Assembly: GCA_002633025.1 (NCBI GenBank)
Contig: NMRB01000010.1
Coordinates: 677,686 to 741,685 of the forward strand
Length of the DNA: 64,000 nucleotides
Source of the DNA: Notospermus geniculatus
Taxonomy: Eukaryota; Nemertea; Pilidiophora; Heteronemertea; Lineidae
Reading direction: 5' to 3'
Both the position numbers and the translations under genes were made by a program. Below the pieces are notes generated by a model. It had not been told where the DNA came from and made no database searches. It worked only from the letters and a program-made list of their open reading frames with translations. Shown one piece after another: positions 11,692 to 25,069 of the stretch. Position 1 is the stretch's first letter; every line of letters begins with the position of its first letter.

Positions 11692-14600
11692 TGCCATTGA
11701 ATGGTATTAGCTTCTGATATCATAATGGTGATAACTGTTAACCGCCATCTTTGTTGGAAAGCTCCACAGTCAAAGCTTTACTTCAATCTTGTACTGTGTC
11801 AGTTCAGTGTTTCATTTGTACGTACATGAGAAATGATAGAGTCTAGTCTACCATGACACAGTTGGTTAAGTGCAGCAAAACCTGGCCTTGAAAGTCCCAA
11901 CAGCTTCCACTCAAAATCTACGATAAGAAGGGGTGTGCACGTGGGCACCAGTCCCTTCTGTTGCTAACTATGCACGATGCAATTTTGTTTCCCTTAACCT
12001 TTTTTGATTATAAATACATATATGTCCATCAGACAATAATAAGATACAGACGAAAGCATTGGTTAACAAAGGCAAAATCACTGGTTTGATACAATTTCAT
12101 TAGGAACAATTCTGCACCAATTCCTCGTCTTCTTTGTAGTTGTATGACTTCTGTCAATTCAATAACACAGAGATTTTTCTATCCATAAATACCATTATTC
12201 TGACAGACACCAGTACTGCTATGTTATCACCAACATCGGGAAAAACCAAGATGCAAGATGATACAGTTGTTGACAAAGGTCGGGCAGAGAATTGAGGAGA
12301 AGGCAGATATCTTTTATTCATGGTGGATCACAGAAGAATGTGATACTTCTGTTTATGGAGGAGGGGCATTGCGTATCAGACATCCTGTCATCTTCTCTTA
12401 GGGACATAGTCTTTGAGAGATCAATGAACAGCAAGAGAGGCTGGTTTCCTAGAAGATCCCACAGAGGTACCATTGTGTAGCTTCTTTCTCTTCGTTTCGT
12501 ACGCGTCAGATGGACTTGGCTGGTTGATGGTCGCTGGGAGAGACCTGAAACAAGAGACTTGACCGTACTGCCCCCAAATGTAAGTGTGATCGGCGGGAAT
12601 ATGGCCAAATGGAGTAGCCTAATAGCTCTTCCTTGCACTACAAAGTACACTGTAGCGTAGAGTGTAGTAGTCATTACTTCAACAGCCATGTTCCCACTGA
12701 TTCTAAATGGAGAAACTGCTTCGTCTTACCATAGGACGGCAGAATTGGCTCCTTTGCCACTTGACCTGACTGGTTCTTAGGACTGGCCCATGAATGGTGT
12801 GCCTGCTTGGTCAGCATACTGGCACGGTACGGCCATTGTGTATGACCATTTGAGTTGTAATGTACTATTTTATCATGCTGTGTCTGCTTCATTGTTTCCC
12901 ACCTCTAAAGCCCTCTGAATGTGCTGTCTTCGCAATAAAAGCAGCTTTGGAACAGTGCTAGTGTCCAATGGTGAAGTCAAATGTATCGGAAAAACTAAAA
13001 CCTGCAATCTGCATTTTATACCAACCGTTGGCCTACACACTATGTACACTTAACGTTGCATCAACAGGAAAAGATAGTTCGATAAATTTACCCACCCAGC
13101 ATGCAGTGGTAGATGGTATGAAAGCCCGGATGGCAAGCATCACAGAGTATAATTCAAACCGATTTGTACATTTTTTACAATGGCAACTCTACCAACAAGC
13201 CGCGTCTCGTCGTCTCGCAATCACGATGAATCATTGGATATTCAAGTCCAGGATGTGTCAAGCAATAAGGCGCAAACTAAACTCGCTAATGCTGATATAT
13301 TGCCCGACCCGAGCAAGGTGTATCACCCGATCGCAGCTTGAAATGAGACTCGGAAGTGAGGTGGGTCTGAATCACACAATCAGCGCTACTGCACACCGCT
13401 GATCATTTTCTCAGAAGGTGGGTAAGATATGCCTGATCATATCTTCGGCGATAAACAGTATTATGAGTCTCGCATGTTACGTTTTCTGGACAGGAACACA
13501 GCAGGGTCGGTGATAGATCATAGACAGAGTCAGCAATGTCGCACGTGTAATTGTCATCATCCTGGATATAAATTTCAGCAAAGTACATGTACACCCAGCA
13601 TTATGTCATTTAATAAACTATATTATGTGTGCACTCGTAACCACATGGTATGAAGTACTGTACGTTGAGTATCAACCTGTTGGAAGCATTTATGTATTCA
13701 TGTTGAAGGCTTCCCCATGATACCATTCAACTTCATTGCGGTAAAGTCAGAAATTTGCCTAAGGTTGCTTTGAAAATGAGATTCTTTCGCCATCTATAGG
13801 AACATCTTGCTTGGCCATATACGTTTACCATTGGAAATACAGATTGTCAGGTCAAATCTTTGTTTCAGAGAGTTGGGGAACATACATAATGGTGATGGTG
13901 AGTCATCCAGTCAACAAGTTGATTAATCAGAATAATACAAGTACCCTGGGTTGAAGACGAGGGTTTGAAAACATTATATCCCGCTGGAGCATTGTTAGTA
14001 AGATCTATTGAGCCATCGCACACTCGGTTTTGCAAGAGAGAGATATTACCGAAACACGGCGTTATGTCTGATAATCACCACATATGGAGACGGCAATCTC
14101 CCAGGACGTCAATTCCGGAAGACATCATCCTCCATCATTCTGTCCTGACCAATTCATTATCAGATGCTTTTTCTCTCCGGGTGGGTCCATGGCTGAACCA
14201 ATAATAGCCTGATCCTTGGATGCACGCAATATCGGACCCGAGTTTAGTCATGGCAGATTGGACGTGATGATATAAATCAGATGAGAACAAAGTACATGTA
14301 TATTTGGCTAAGGCCAAAGGGAATAAGAACTCGACCAATCAGATCATTTCTATTGGCCCAAGCTAGAGACAGTTTGCATGACAGTTGTTTCTAAGAAGAG
14401 TTTCTATTGGTGCAAATTACGATGCTTCCATTCAAGGCACAAGGTATATGATAGGCTGAAAACAGACCAATACTCTTAAGGCCACAGCCAAAATTTGCAT
14501 AACTAATGAGGCCGAGGCCTCGTATTGATACTCCTGGCACTTCCACTGATAGGTCGAAGAGAACTTTTGATTGGGGTTATGGGTTTCCGCTGCCTGGCCA

Positions 14601-14974
14601 ATGGCTACGCTTGCTTTCCATTGAAGTCCCATCAGGACCGCATTGTCCATGTGGAATACTCGCAAACTACGATCCTGTCTGATTCCCGACAGTCCGTGGG
14701 ATATTTGCATTTGTTTGTCATGAATACTGATTGATGATGACAAATTATTGCCAGCATAAGCCACGCGCATGGCCAAGTGATCGGTGGCATTTAGCATGAA
14801 TTCCTTCTGATAACTAGATTAGCAATCAACAGATCTCTTGTGGACGCAGCCATTGATTCCGCTACGTTGGCCAGTTAGTTACCACTCTTGCTGCCCGGTT
14901 ATTAGATTATATTGATGATCGTGTTTGCTCCCTGGTGTCCTTGTCAGGTTACTCTGATTGACCCATTCTTCCAG
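11692..14974. other. No supported gene (3.3 kb)
   Basis: Contains one of the longest frames of the window (12968-13402, plus, 144 codons) and a 123-codon minus frame (12318-12689). Neither shows a recognisable domain, and lengths like these are expected a few times by chance in 64 kb. No repeat family recognised. Confidence 0.5.
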
Positions 14975-15430
14975 AACAGTGAGTTTCTGGTGAGGTCTTC
15001 TTACTGCATCTCCAGAGTTCGACATGCCGTAAATTCTGTACGTTCAACCCAGATTATCTTCTCCACTGGTTGTCAAGGTTGTTCCTTCTTTAACTCATAA
15101 TTCACTGCCAGCAAAAATAGATAAGCTTATCTATTATTGCTGCCAGGGATAGCTGGTGCGGCTCCCAAAATTCCCTTTTATTTATCCAATTCGCCAAAGG
15201 TTACTAACTGGCTAGGACCCTTTTCAGCCAATGAGCCCATTTCGACTTCTCTCGAAACAACGGTGGTTGGTGAGGGAGGCGTGGTTCCTCGCAATAGCCT
15301 AATTGACCCACTGTTGACAACACGGCAATGACACAGGATCCGAAGCCAGTAAAGAAATCGACACACTAGCATTTTTAACAGAAAGGCTGCTGGAACGATC
15401 GACCAGTGAATAGGTAATGTATCTCCCAAT
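14975..15430. repeat. 456-bp tandem duplication, copy 1
   Basis: The block from AACAGTGAGTTTCTGGTGAG to TATCTCCCAAT is repeated immediately and almost exactly. It contains a palindrome centred on AAGCTT (15107-15144) and a CCAAT motif. A 64-codon plus frame and an 83-codon minus frame are both kept in the two copies, but with so few differences that this says nothing about selection. Confidence 0.9.
15107..15144. repeat. Palindrome centred on AAGCTT
   Basis: GCCAGCAAAAATAGATAAGC pairs with the following TTATCTATTATTGCTGCC. The same palindrome occurs in the second copy near 15563-15600, with compensating differences. Confidence 0.75.
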
Positions 15431-15886
15431 AACAGTGAGTTTCTGGTGAGGTCTTCTTACTGCATCTCCAGAGTTCGACATGCCGTAAATTCTGTACGTT
15501 CAACCCAGATTATCTTCTCCACTGATTGTCAAGGTTGTTCCTTCTTTAACTCATAATTCACTGCCAGCAAAAATAGATAAGCTTGTCTATTTTTGCTGCC
15601 AGGGATAGCTGGTGCGGCTCCCAAAATTCCCTTTTATTTATCCAATTCGCCAAAGGTTACTAACTGGCTAGGACCCTTTTCAGCCAATGAGCCCATTTCG
15701 ACTTCTCTCGAAACAACGGTGATTGGTGAGGGAGGCGTGGTTCCTCGCAATAGCCTAATTGACCCACTGTCGACAACACGGCAATGACACAGGATCCGAA
15801 GCCAGTAAAGAAATCGACACACTAGCATTTTTAACAGAAAGGCTGCTGGAACAATCGACCAGTGAATAGGTAATGTATCTCCCAAT
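15431..15886. repeat. 456-bp tandem duplication, copy 2
   Basis: Second copy with the same length and a handful of substitutions. The homology stops after CTCCCAATAAC at the right edge, where unrelated sequence (CTATATGCCC) follows. Confidence 0.9.
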
Positions 15887-18047
15887 AACCTATATGCCCT
15901 TTAGGAAATTGCTTTTGGAAACTGAAGACTATGTAAGCATTCAGAACAAGACAACCTGATAACTTTTGTGCCTTTGCATTATATACTCGGTGTCTCTGCA
16001 TTATTGGCGTGCCCCACCTATTTCCGTGTACATGTTATCTACATGACTGTGTACATGTCCTTGCTTACAGGTTGTGCTGGTGCCTTTCTCCCAGAGACAA
16101 GTCTTCTGATCAGTGGAGACGATCCTGCCTTTGATTACAAACCTCCAGGCAATACACACGTGTGTGATTTGATGTATTATAAACTAAGGCAAATCTGGAT
16201 TGTAATTGGGCATAATATATCAAGTGGTGATGGACCAAAAGTGGAAAGACATGTCTGGGGGTCTGGAGTATTGATCGTGTCAACAAGAAATCCTTAATAG
16301 CCATGGCATGATTTCCAATGTTCTGAGGGACAGGTTCGCAAGGCTTCATCAAGTTTATGACATAAGGCCTTAATTATTCCACAGAGAAACTACTGTAGAG
16401 GATACTGAACACAAAGAAACATTTCAAATTCATCGAAAACGTCTTTGCAGCTTTCACGTTCTGAAGTACTTTAGGGTTATTAATATCATAAGTTACTCTT
16501 ATCTTATGCATTGACATCGATAAGAATAAAAGCCAACATTTCTTATGAATTTTTGATAACATCATTTTCAAATGAAGACGTCGCCAATCATCTGAAGATA
16601 TTTTTTTGTTACATGTATATCATCTCTATTCTCTCATGCATGTGGGAATAAAACCACCGCCTTCAAAGTTCTTAGATAAACGACTCCCATTTTTCATATT
16701 CAAAATGCTATCATATGGAAGAATGATGACGACTACAAATCAAGCTTTGTCGGCTTCAATTGCTGAACCTATGATTTGTAGGCAATTTTATTCCTAAATT
16801 GACACTGATTGATGATAATGCAACAGGGAAATCAAATTCACTTTAAACATCTCCCACATTAGTTTACAGAAACTTCATGAACTCATCAGCCACAACGCTT
16901 TCTAAAGTAGACACTTCAACAAGGGGAAGTCATAAAGCAGTTGAAGTTCAGAGAGGTGCAAAGGAGTTGCAACTATGGACAGGAGGTAAACATGTTAGAA
17001 ATTCCTGGAATTTCACTCTCATACACCCGTAATGCTGACGTCATCAATAACATCACTGATTACATGCTAGGGATCGATGCAAGCCAGGATTTTTCAGCTA
17101 TCGCGTCTGATAGACGTACTGACTGATTATGTCAACAGTAACAGTAACTAATGGTAACAAACTTTCAAAGACTCCTACTTAACCTTTCTGTTCCTTCTCG
17201 AAAATTTCCGCACCAGACCTCATTAAATGAGCAATTGGTTGCCAACACTTCTTATATTCTGGCGGTACAACAGTCTTGCTTGAAGCGTTTTGCGCTTAAG
17301 ACTCCCGCTCAGGATAGTCTTAATACTATAGTATGCATCAATACCTTTTAAGTAATGAATGTTATTGATCTGTGGAGCTGATCTAATATAGAAGTAAGAC
17401 AAATCTCCAAAGAAATAGTGTTGATATAAAAAGGAAGTACAAGAAGCAGGTGAAGAACCCTGTCAATGAAGAGTTACTCGGCCCTCTGGAGAAAAGCGTA
17501 AGTCTATCACATCATGGTCATGTCCTCAAGGGCCCCAAGCAATCATGTGTGAGACTGCGGCTGTAAACAACAAGAAATTACAAAGTTTAACCCTTGTATT
17601 GGATTAAGAATCTCATATCAAGTTGACTGTAAATGAAGTGTACTTGTAAGAGCTAAGCTAATCGAGGTGAAGCTTGTTGAAATTAAAAAATGTTGTTGTA
17701 CGGCTGTCCCTGATGACATGAAGTTTGTTACGGGGAAGATGACGACTTTGCGAACACCAAACGTTGCTGACAGCAATCTCTCCAATGTCTCTTTACTTGG
17801 ATGCATGACAAATTGCCTGTGCGGAGCAGTTCCATCATGATAAATTCATTACAAGAGCAAGCAAACCAGTTGCTGCCCAGGCCAGTTAGTGATTGCTAAG
17901 CTAACAAACCACATGAATAAATCAAGGAAACGCATTTATCAAGGAATTTGATGGTGAAAGAAGTAGGGTGAGCTTCATAATTCTTGACGAACTTTGGAAA
18001 AAATGCTTCCTTAGTGGTAGGCTTATGGATAATGAATCTGTACTTAC
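15887..18047. other. No supported gene (2.2 kb)
   Basis: A 109-codon plus frame (15968-16297) begins with a hydrophobic stretch, but no family is recognised. Other frames are about 60 codons. No repeats seen. Confidence 0.5.
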
Positions 18048-18107
18048 ATTAACGGATCCGTGAGAACATCCGCAGTTTTCGCAGCAAGGAGGGGGAGGGG
18101 CTGGCAT
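18048..18107 (-). CDS. Possible tiny Cys/Pro-rich first exon
   Basis: On the minus strand an ATG at 18107 opens exactly 20 codons, then a perfect splice-donor consensus (AAT|GTAAGT, 18042-18050) follows in phase 0. The peptide starts MPAPPPPCCENCGC, that is four prolines then CCxxCxC. Small Cys-rich proteins such as metallothioneins have short first exons of this style, but no metal-response element (TGCRCNC) was found upstream and no Cys-rich second exon was identified on the minus strand down to about 17600. The identification is therefore only a hypothesis; a chance start beside a chance donor is the main alternative. Confidence 0.2.
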
Positions 18108-19780
18108 CCTTTATGGGGCTGTGAACTGACAGAAGGAAAATGCAATCAAAAATAGAACCGTCAAAATTAATGGTGAACATCACTAAAGAATTGTTGGAAA
18201 AAGAAGCTTTCGTTGACAGCAAATTTGATTACCACAAGATTGTCGCCTCAGAAACCTGAAACGTTGTCACTTCGTATTTGGTACCTGTTGATTCTACAAT
18301 TCAAATGAATTCCTAAAGCATGCCACCACCATCAGAGCTATTGGCGCTGAAGATTTCTCTTCCAACTGCATCACAGCTAAGCAATAACTTGATATGAATA
18401 CGGTCAGTTATAATTCGAAAATGCATGATTCCAGTTGTTCAAATGAAAAAAAATGGCCATCATCAGTGACTCACTGGTTTGTCATTGGTTATGCACACTT
18501 GATGATGCAATACTTCGCGTTCTTTCCAGCGGAGACAACAGCCGACATGCGGAGTCAATATGGAAACGAAACAAGCCAATAAATTGCTGATCAAATTCGT
18601 TGAAATTCAAGACAGAAACCAATAGTGATTTTGATTGTTGCACTCAACAGATGATTGATTATGCAGAAGTACCGTGCATTCCAATCAAGTTCCATGTACT
18701 GTAATGCCACTCTGGAATTGCAACTTAAAACAGTTTCAAAATCTTGTCGAAAATTTCATTCAGAACACAGATAGGCTCTAAGTATTTTGAGGATACTTCG
18801 TTGTCGAGCTATCGTTGATTGTCAATGCTGAATAAAAGAATCAATGCCTGCGACAAGCAGAACATTGGTGTCATCCGGAATTCTTACGACAACCGATTCG
18901 TGGCACCCATCAGAGTGCAGCAAGCTGGCCTTAATGATTGTTCCATCCTGCAACAGTGAAAGTTTCCGTCATGCCTTTCTTATTCTAAACACACGCCACA
19001 ATTAAGTGATAGATCAATTCTAATCAGGTGATGCGATACTCTCAGAACATTGACTCTGAGAACTTCGCCTTTGATGAAGAATCTAATAATGAAACGGAAT
19101 CCTGAGGGATTGTAACTCGGAGAATCCATATGCATGAAGCAAACCTGCTACGGTACGTTGTACCGGAATTGCGATAACAGAGACTGATTTGTCAACATGG
19201 TTCCTCTAGCAATCATTGCTGTATCAATTTAGTTTCCGAAGGCCAAATTTTCGCTATCGATGCCTTCTGTGATGCTTAGTAGCAAAAATTCTTCGCTCGC
19301 TTTAGGATTTTTGCCAGTAGCAATCAGTGAGTTTGTGGTAACGATGTCAAGAACAAGCTCTCCGGAACAAGCTCTCCGGAAAGGTCTCTAAGAACCAAGT
19401 TTCCAATCATTACAAGCCAAATTTCCAAGATGCTCGTGTGTTTCTGGTCTCAATGTCATCTTCCTGACTAGGAGAAAAGGTGACTCTCCGAAGAGATCTC
19501 TAAGCACCAACCTGACATCATTGCTTCAACAAAAGCCGTGGGTGACCGCCAGGCCGAACGAGGTCGATGAAGCATCTCCCTTCAATGACCCATTCATCTC
19601 CAAGGGAAGAAACCTTGTTCCGTCATATCATTTGCCAAGCCTTGCATCCTATTGTTATTCCAATGAAGTACAATGAGGTTCCTTTAGATCCCCAGAGACC
19701 GCGGTCTTGATGCATGCCCTGAACCTGATATTTCAAATGTAGTTCTCGCCATAAATCACGGCACAATATTGACAGGAAGT
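18108..19780. other. No supported gene (1.7 kb)
   Basis: Nothing recognisable except a 14-bp tandem duplication (GAACAAGCTCTCCG twice, about 19350-19379). Confidence 0.5.
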
Positions 19781-19875
19781 ATTCAGGTTCGTGAGTGATA
19801 ATCAATGAAATGTACAACACTCGCCAAATGAAGAAAAAAGTTTACATTTTTCAATTTTTAGTTCAGGACCACACA

Positions 19876-20345
19876 TGTAATGGATTTTCCACCAAAGACG
19901 TGATCAAGTAATGGATCTTTTCATCAAGAACTTGAATATGTAATGGATTCTTCCATCTGAGACTTGATCAGGTAATGATTCTTCCATCAATACTTGATGG
20001 AAATCATGAAAGTCCGATCATCAGCAATAAATTCTTCCATCAAAATACCCAATCAGATAAAGGGGTTCTTCCATCAGAGACTTGACGAAAGATTTGGTAA
20101 AGTAAAATACTCTTCCATCAAAGACTTGATCAAATATTTGGTAAAGTAATGAATTCTTACAGCAACGACTTGATCAAAGATTTGGTAAAGTAAAGGATTC
20201 TTCCATCAAAAACTTGATCAAAGATTTGGTAAAGTAAAGGATTCTTCCATCAAAACCTTGATCAAAGATTTGGTAAAGGATTCTTCCATCAAAACCTTGA
20301 TCAAAGATTTGGTAAAGTAAAGGATTCTTCCATCAAGACTTGATG
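19876..20345. repeat. Minisatellite, ~44-bp unit (copy A)
   Basis: Units of the form GATCAAAGATTTGGTAAAGT followed by AAAGGATTCTTCCATCAAAAACTT, plus shorter ~31-bp relatives (GTAATGGATTCTTCCATC and CTTGATCAG). About a dozen degenerate units. Confidence 0.85.
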
Positions 20346-22681
20346 ATCATTATTAATGGTCTTTCCTATCAAAGACATGATCAGCTCATCTGGTCGTTTC
20401 AGACTGAGCGAAACGTCCAAGCTGTAACAGAACTTCAGGATTAGAAATGATTAGAAGTTTCTAAAGTGCAGCGCATCAGTTCTGGTCCAGGAGTCAAACC
20501 TAGCTTAAGGGATCAATGAAGGTCATTACGACGGAAGCAATTAATCCAGCGTAGGTCTAGATAAATGAAGTAATTACCCCATGATTGATTCGGTTCCCGT
20601 TTAGCGACTGGCGCTTCAACACGACTCCGACAGTCAAAGGGAAATGATACAGGAGATAGGTTTTTAGACCAGGGAAGGAAAGGCCGCAAAATATGAGTAA
20701 AGGAAGTCTCTGATTCAGTGTCCTTGGGTCGCAGCAGAAGATGAAATTGTCGCTGGGTTGTAACGATGGAATCGGCAGCACTGCAGTCAGAGCGACATCA
20801 GAGGTTGTCACTTTTGGGTTTCAGTTTCAAATCTAGGCCTACATGTACATAACTTGGTATCACTAATTAGGTCAGATCATGATAGTATTTCATGGTTGTC
20901 CAGTTCGGCTGTGTTGTTGACTCGAAGATTACCAATTCTGGGATTGCCACACCTGACAAGCTCGGCCATCCTCAAACCATCTCAGCAAAACATTTTCTTT
21001 TGGAGAATGCAATGTTGACAGAAAATCAGCGAACACGTTGAGTGTTGAAGAATTTTAGTTCCAGTACACGCGGGGGATTCACTGGACCGTAAGTTTGAAA
21101 GATCAATGAGCTGCAATGGAGTAGTCCTCATCATTGATGGAACACAAGGACAGGTCGATGAAGCAGGTGACAGTAGCATGCTGACTCATTGTGGAGTAAT
21201 TACATTTCCAAACATTTGCAGATTTCAGCAACTGTATTCACTACCAATGAAGGGCCTGCAAAAGCCCGGACTTTTCGAAGCCAGGTGTAACATAGGCCGA
21301 AGGTGAGACAAACCCAATGAAATTGACATGTCTGAAGGGGGCGATTGCCATTGGGGCATGGTATGCATTCTGTGCATAATGCCTTGCAGTCAGATATTAC
21401 GGTATTTCCACCTGTATCCAATCAATTTATCATCAGGTTGCATCAGAATTTCTACCGCCGTGTGTTGCTTCCTTGGTACTCTGTCATAAGTCACGTTATA
21501 TCGGAAAATAAACTCAACTATAGAAAATAGCAGGACATAACAAGAACTCATCCTCAAGGGAAGTTAAAGTGGGTTCAGACGGTGTAGGAACATTGAGAAT
21601 GACGGTGCATTGGGTGCATGAAGCTGAAAGATTCCTGAAGAGTATCCCTCAATAACATTGGAACGGTTCAATAAGTGAAGTGGAAACATCATTCAAGTAG
21701 TTTCTTCAATATTTCACGATGTCTATGATAGTACATTGATTTAATATGCTTTTATGGTTACTTTACTGTTGCTTATCTAAGTGGTGTGCCAACTAGTCAC
21801 GTTTTCAAACCTCTTGCAGAATGGTATGTAGGCTACATGTAGGATATGCAGCTTTAGGGCCTAGATAGTATTGTGCTATCGGTCACAAATCATTTGATGC
21901 AATTTTGAAAAGGAACTGCTGGAACAACAAAGCGTTAACTCCATCACCAAAGTACCCATCGATGTTCTGGAAAGGTCTATTTTGTTTGCCTATTATTCCA
22001 GAGTAAATGACCATGTGCGTCTCATGAATTCAGATTAGGGATGTACATGATGTATGCAGTGGAATAATGCAACACTATAAAGGCATCAAGGCTGAGGGCC
22101 CTGTTTTCCTATCTCATGGTTTGATTAGCAGAATCTAATGACAGACGGGTCGGGGGCAATTTACACGCTTTTCTATGTTTCTGTTAATAACCCATTGATC
22201 CGCTCCAAAATTCAATTAGGGGTATCGTTCACCCTGATAGACAGCCGGACACAGATTCCGTGGCTGTTATTAGCCACAGTAATTATCATGTGGTGAAGCC
22301 AGACCTCACCAAGCTGAACACAGGACGTGTGGATGTCATCCGTCACCCTGCATATTAATAGAACTTCATTGGGTATTGATCATGTCACAGTGGTCCAGCC
22401 AGTTTTCTAGTTTACCTCCTAGCTAGTCTGTTCAGTATTACAGTGGATGATTTGGACATTACTGTGGGGGAAATAGTTTGAGTGGCCACCCAAGAGAGCA
22501 TATCCACGTCACCATGCTTGATTACCAAGCAGATCTGAGGCCATAAACGAGGGGGTGTGTTCATTTTTCTTTCGAAACTTTTTTTGTAACTCCCATGGCT
22601 CCTCATGCTGACACCTCTAACAGAATAGAAAAATGGCTGCAGAAAAAACAAATAAGAACCAACTGTGCAGTGGTATTGACA

Positions 22682-22709
22682 ACACCCCACCCCACCCCAC
22701 CCCACCCCA
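22682..22709. repeat. (CCCCA)n microsatellite, private to copy A
   Basis: Five consecutive CACCC/CCCCA units between GACAA and a T run. The corresponding place in copy B (near 25970) reads GACAACAATTTTTTT without the tract. Confidence 0.9.
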
Positions 22710-22831
22710 ATTTTTTTGAGATCATTTATCAAATACTTATTCAGGTTCGTGAGTGATAATCAATGAAATGTACAACACTCGCCAAATGAAGAAAAAAGTT
22801 TACATTTTTCAATTTTTAGTTCAGGACCACA

Positions 22832-23413
22832 TGTAATGGATTTTCCACCAAAGACGTGATCAAGTAATGGATCTTTTCATCAAGAACTTGAATATGTAAT
22901 GGATTCTTCCATCTGAGACTTGATGATTCTTCCATCAGTACTTGATCAGGTAATGGATTCTTCCATCAATATTTAATCAGGTAATGGATTCTTCCATCAA
23001 TATTTAATCGGGCAATGGATCCTTCCATCAAAGTCTTGGATAGGGTAATGGATTCGTCCATCAAAATACATTGATCATCAGCAATGGATTTTCCATCAAT
23101 ACCTGATCAGGTAATGGATTCTTCCATGAAAGTCCGATCATCAGCAATAAATTCTTCCATCAAAATACCCGATCAGATAAAGGGGTTCTTCCATCAGAGA
23201 CTTGACGAAAGATTTGGTAAAGTAAAATACTCTTCCATCAACGACTTGATCAAATATTTGGTAATGAATTCTTACAGCAACGACTTGATCAAAGATTTGG
23301 TAAAGTAAAGGATTCTTCCATCAAAAACTTGATCAAAGATTTGGTAAAGGATTCTTCCATCAAAACCTTGATCAAAGATTTGGTAAAGTAAAGCATTCTT
23401 CCATCAAGACTTG
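22832..23413. repeat. Minisatellite, ~31/44-bp units (copy B)
   Basis: Same repeat family as 19876-20345 with several additional 31-bp units (GTAATGGATTCTTCCATC and AATATTTAATCAG variants), showing expansion or contraction since duplication. An open frame crossing it (23084-23308) is a repeat artefact. Confidence 0.85.
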
Positions 23414-24902
23414 ATGATCATTATTAATGGCCTTTCCTATCAAAGACATGATCAGCTCATCTGGTCGTTTCAGACTGAGCAAAACGTCCAAGCTGTAACA
23501 GAACTTCAGGATTAGAAATGATTAGAAGTTTCTAAAGTACAGCGCATCAGTTCTGGTCCAGGAGTCAAACCTAGCTTAAGGGATCAATGAAGGTCATTAC
23601 GACGGAAGCAATTAATCCAGCGTAGGTCTAGATAAATGAAGTAATTACCCCATGATTGATTCGGTTCCCGTTTAGCGACTGGCGCTTCAACACGACTCCG
23701 ACAGTCAAAGGGAAATGACATGATGATACAGGAGATAGGTTTTTAGACCAGGGAAGGAAAGGCCGCAAAATATGAGTAAAGGAAGTCTCTGAGTCAGTGT
23801 CCTTGGGTCGCAGCAGAAGATGGAAGTGTCGCTGGGTTGTAACGATGGAATCAGCACTGCAGTCAGAGAGCCATCAGAGGTTGTCACTTTGGGGTTTCAG
23901 TTTCAGTAGGCCTACGTACAGAACTTGGTATCACTCATAAGGTCAGATCATGATAGTATTTCATGGTTGTTCAGTTCGGCTGTGTTGTTGACTCGAAGAT
24001 TACCAATTCTGGGATTGCCACACCTGACAAGCTCGGCCATCCCCAAACCATCTCAGCAAAACAACGTCCTTTAGAAATTGATGGAATTTTTTTCTTTTGG
24101 AGAATGCAATGTTGGCAGAAAATCAGCGAACACGTTGAGTGGTGAATAATGTAATTTTAGTTCCAGTACACGTGAGGGATTCACTGGACCGTAAGTTTGA
24201 AAGATCAATGAGCTGCAATGGAGTAGTCCTCATCACTGATGGAACACAAGGACAGGTCGATGAAGCAGGTGACAGTAGCAGGCTGACTCATTGTGGAGTA
24301 TTTACCTTTCCAAACATTTGCAGATTTCAGCAACTGTATTCACTACCAATGAAGGGCCTGCAAAGCTGGCTGCTGTTGCAGGCAAATAGATTCTGTTCAA
24401 GGAGCCAACGCCCCTATAAGTGACCATGGTCATCACCTACAAACCCAATGAAATTGACATGTCTGAAGTCATTAGGGCGATTGCTGTTGGGGCATGGTAT
24501 GTATCCTGTGTATAAAGCCTTGCAGTCAGATATTACGGTATTTCCACCTGTATCCAATCAATTTATCACCACGTTGCATCAGAATTTCTACAGGTTGTGT
24601 TGCTTCCTTGGTACTGTCATAAGTCACGTTATATCGGAAAATAAACTCAACTATAGAAAATAGCAGGACATAACAAGAACTCATCCTCAAGGGAAGTTAA
24701 AGTGGGTTCAGACGGTGTATAACATTGAGAGTGACGGTGCATTGGGTGCATGAAGCTGAAAGATTCTTGAAGAGTATCCCTCAATAACATTGGAACGGTT
24801 CAATAAGTGAAGTGGAAACATCATTCAAGTAGTTTCTTCAATATTTCACGATGTCTATGATAGTACATTGATTTAATATGCTTTTATGGTTACGGTACCT
24901 CG

Positions 24903-25069
24903 ATTGCTGCTTGAAGATGGGGATTTGGCCTAGTGCTTAAGGCGTGTTGCCCCTTAGTGCTGGCGATTGATGCCGTATGCGGGGGTCCGTGGGTTCGTAT
25001 CTGGTAGGAAGCGATGTCTTTCACCTTAGAAACCCGTTTCTATTTCATGTTCTAATTCAATTGCTGCTT
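24903..25069 (+). mobile_element. tRNA-derived SINE with 10-bp target duplication
   Basis: A 147-bp insertion (24913-25059) is flanked by the direct repeat ATTGCTGCTT (24903-24912 and 25060-25069). It has a Pol III A-box-like sequence (TGGCCTAGTGCTTAAGGCG, from 24926) and a B-box (GGGTTCGTATC, 24991-25001). The paralogous site in copy A (near 21760) lacks it, so the full-length insertion is defined by an empty site. The spacing between the boxes suggests a tRNA with a long variable arm (Ser/Leu type) as ancestor. Confidence 0.8.

Larger units (their letters stand above)
19781..22738. repeat. ~3-kb segmental tandem duplication, copy A
   Basis: From ATTCAGGTTCGTGAGTGATA to TTATCAAATACTT; the next base re-enters the start of the block (copy B, 22739). 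The copies match throughout apart from substitutions, minisatellite length, a (CCCCA)n tract found only here and a SINE found only in B. The stretch around 22080-22440 is nearly identical between copies, while the 20.5-21.5 kb part carries more differences. Open frames are not conserved: for the pair at 21106 and 24211 the few differences change amino acids. Confidence 0.92.

Noticed and set aside
12968-13402. 144-codon plus-strand ORF
   Set aside because: No recognisable domain, no codon or splice context. With ~40% GC (by eye) a few frames of this length are expected by chance in six frames of 64 kb.
15968-16297. 109-codon ORF with hydrophobic N-terminus (possible secreted protein)
   Set aside because: The hydrophobic stretch is not a convincing signal peptide, and no family, cysteine pattern or splice context was seen.
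20557-23887. Minus-strand ORF pair in the same duplication (20557-20811 and 23705-23887)
   Set aside because: Frame broken by indels in copy B; no domain recognised.
21106-24423. ORF pair in the two copies of the 3-kb duplication (21106-21306 and 24139-24423)
   Set aside because: The few differences in the shared part change amino acids and the C-termini diverge, so there is no sign of protein-level constraint.
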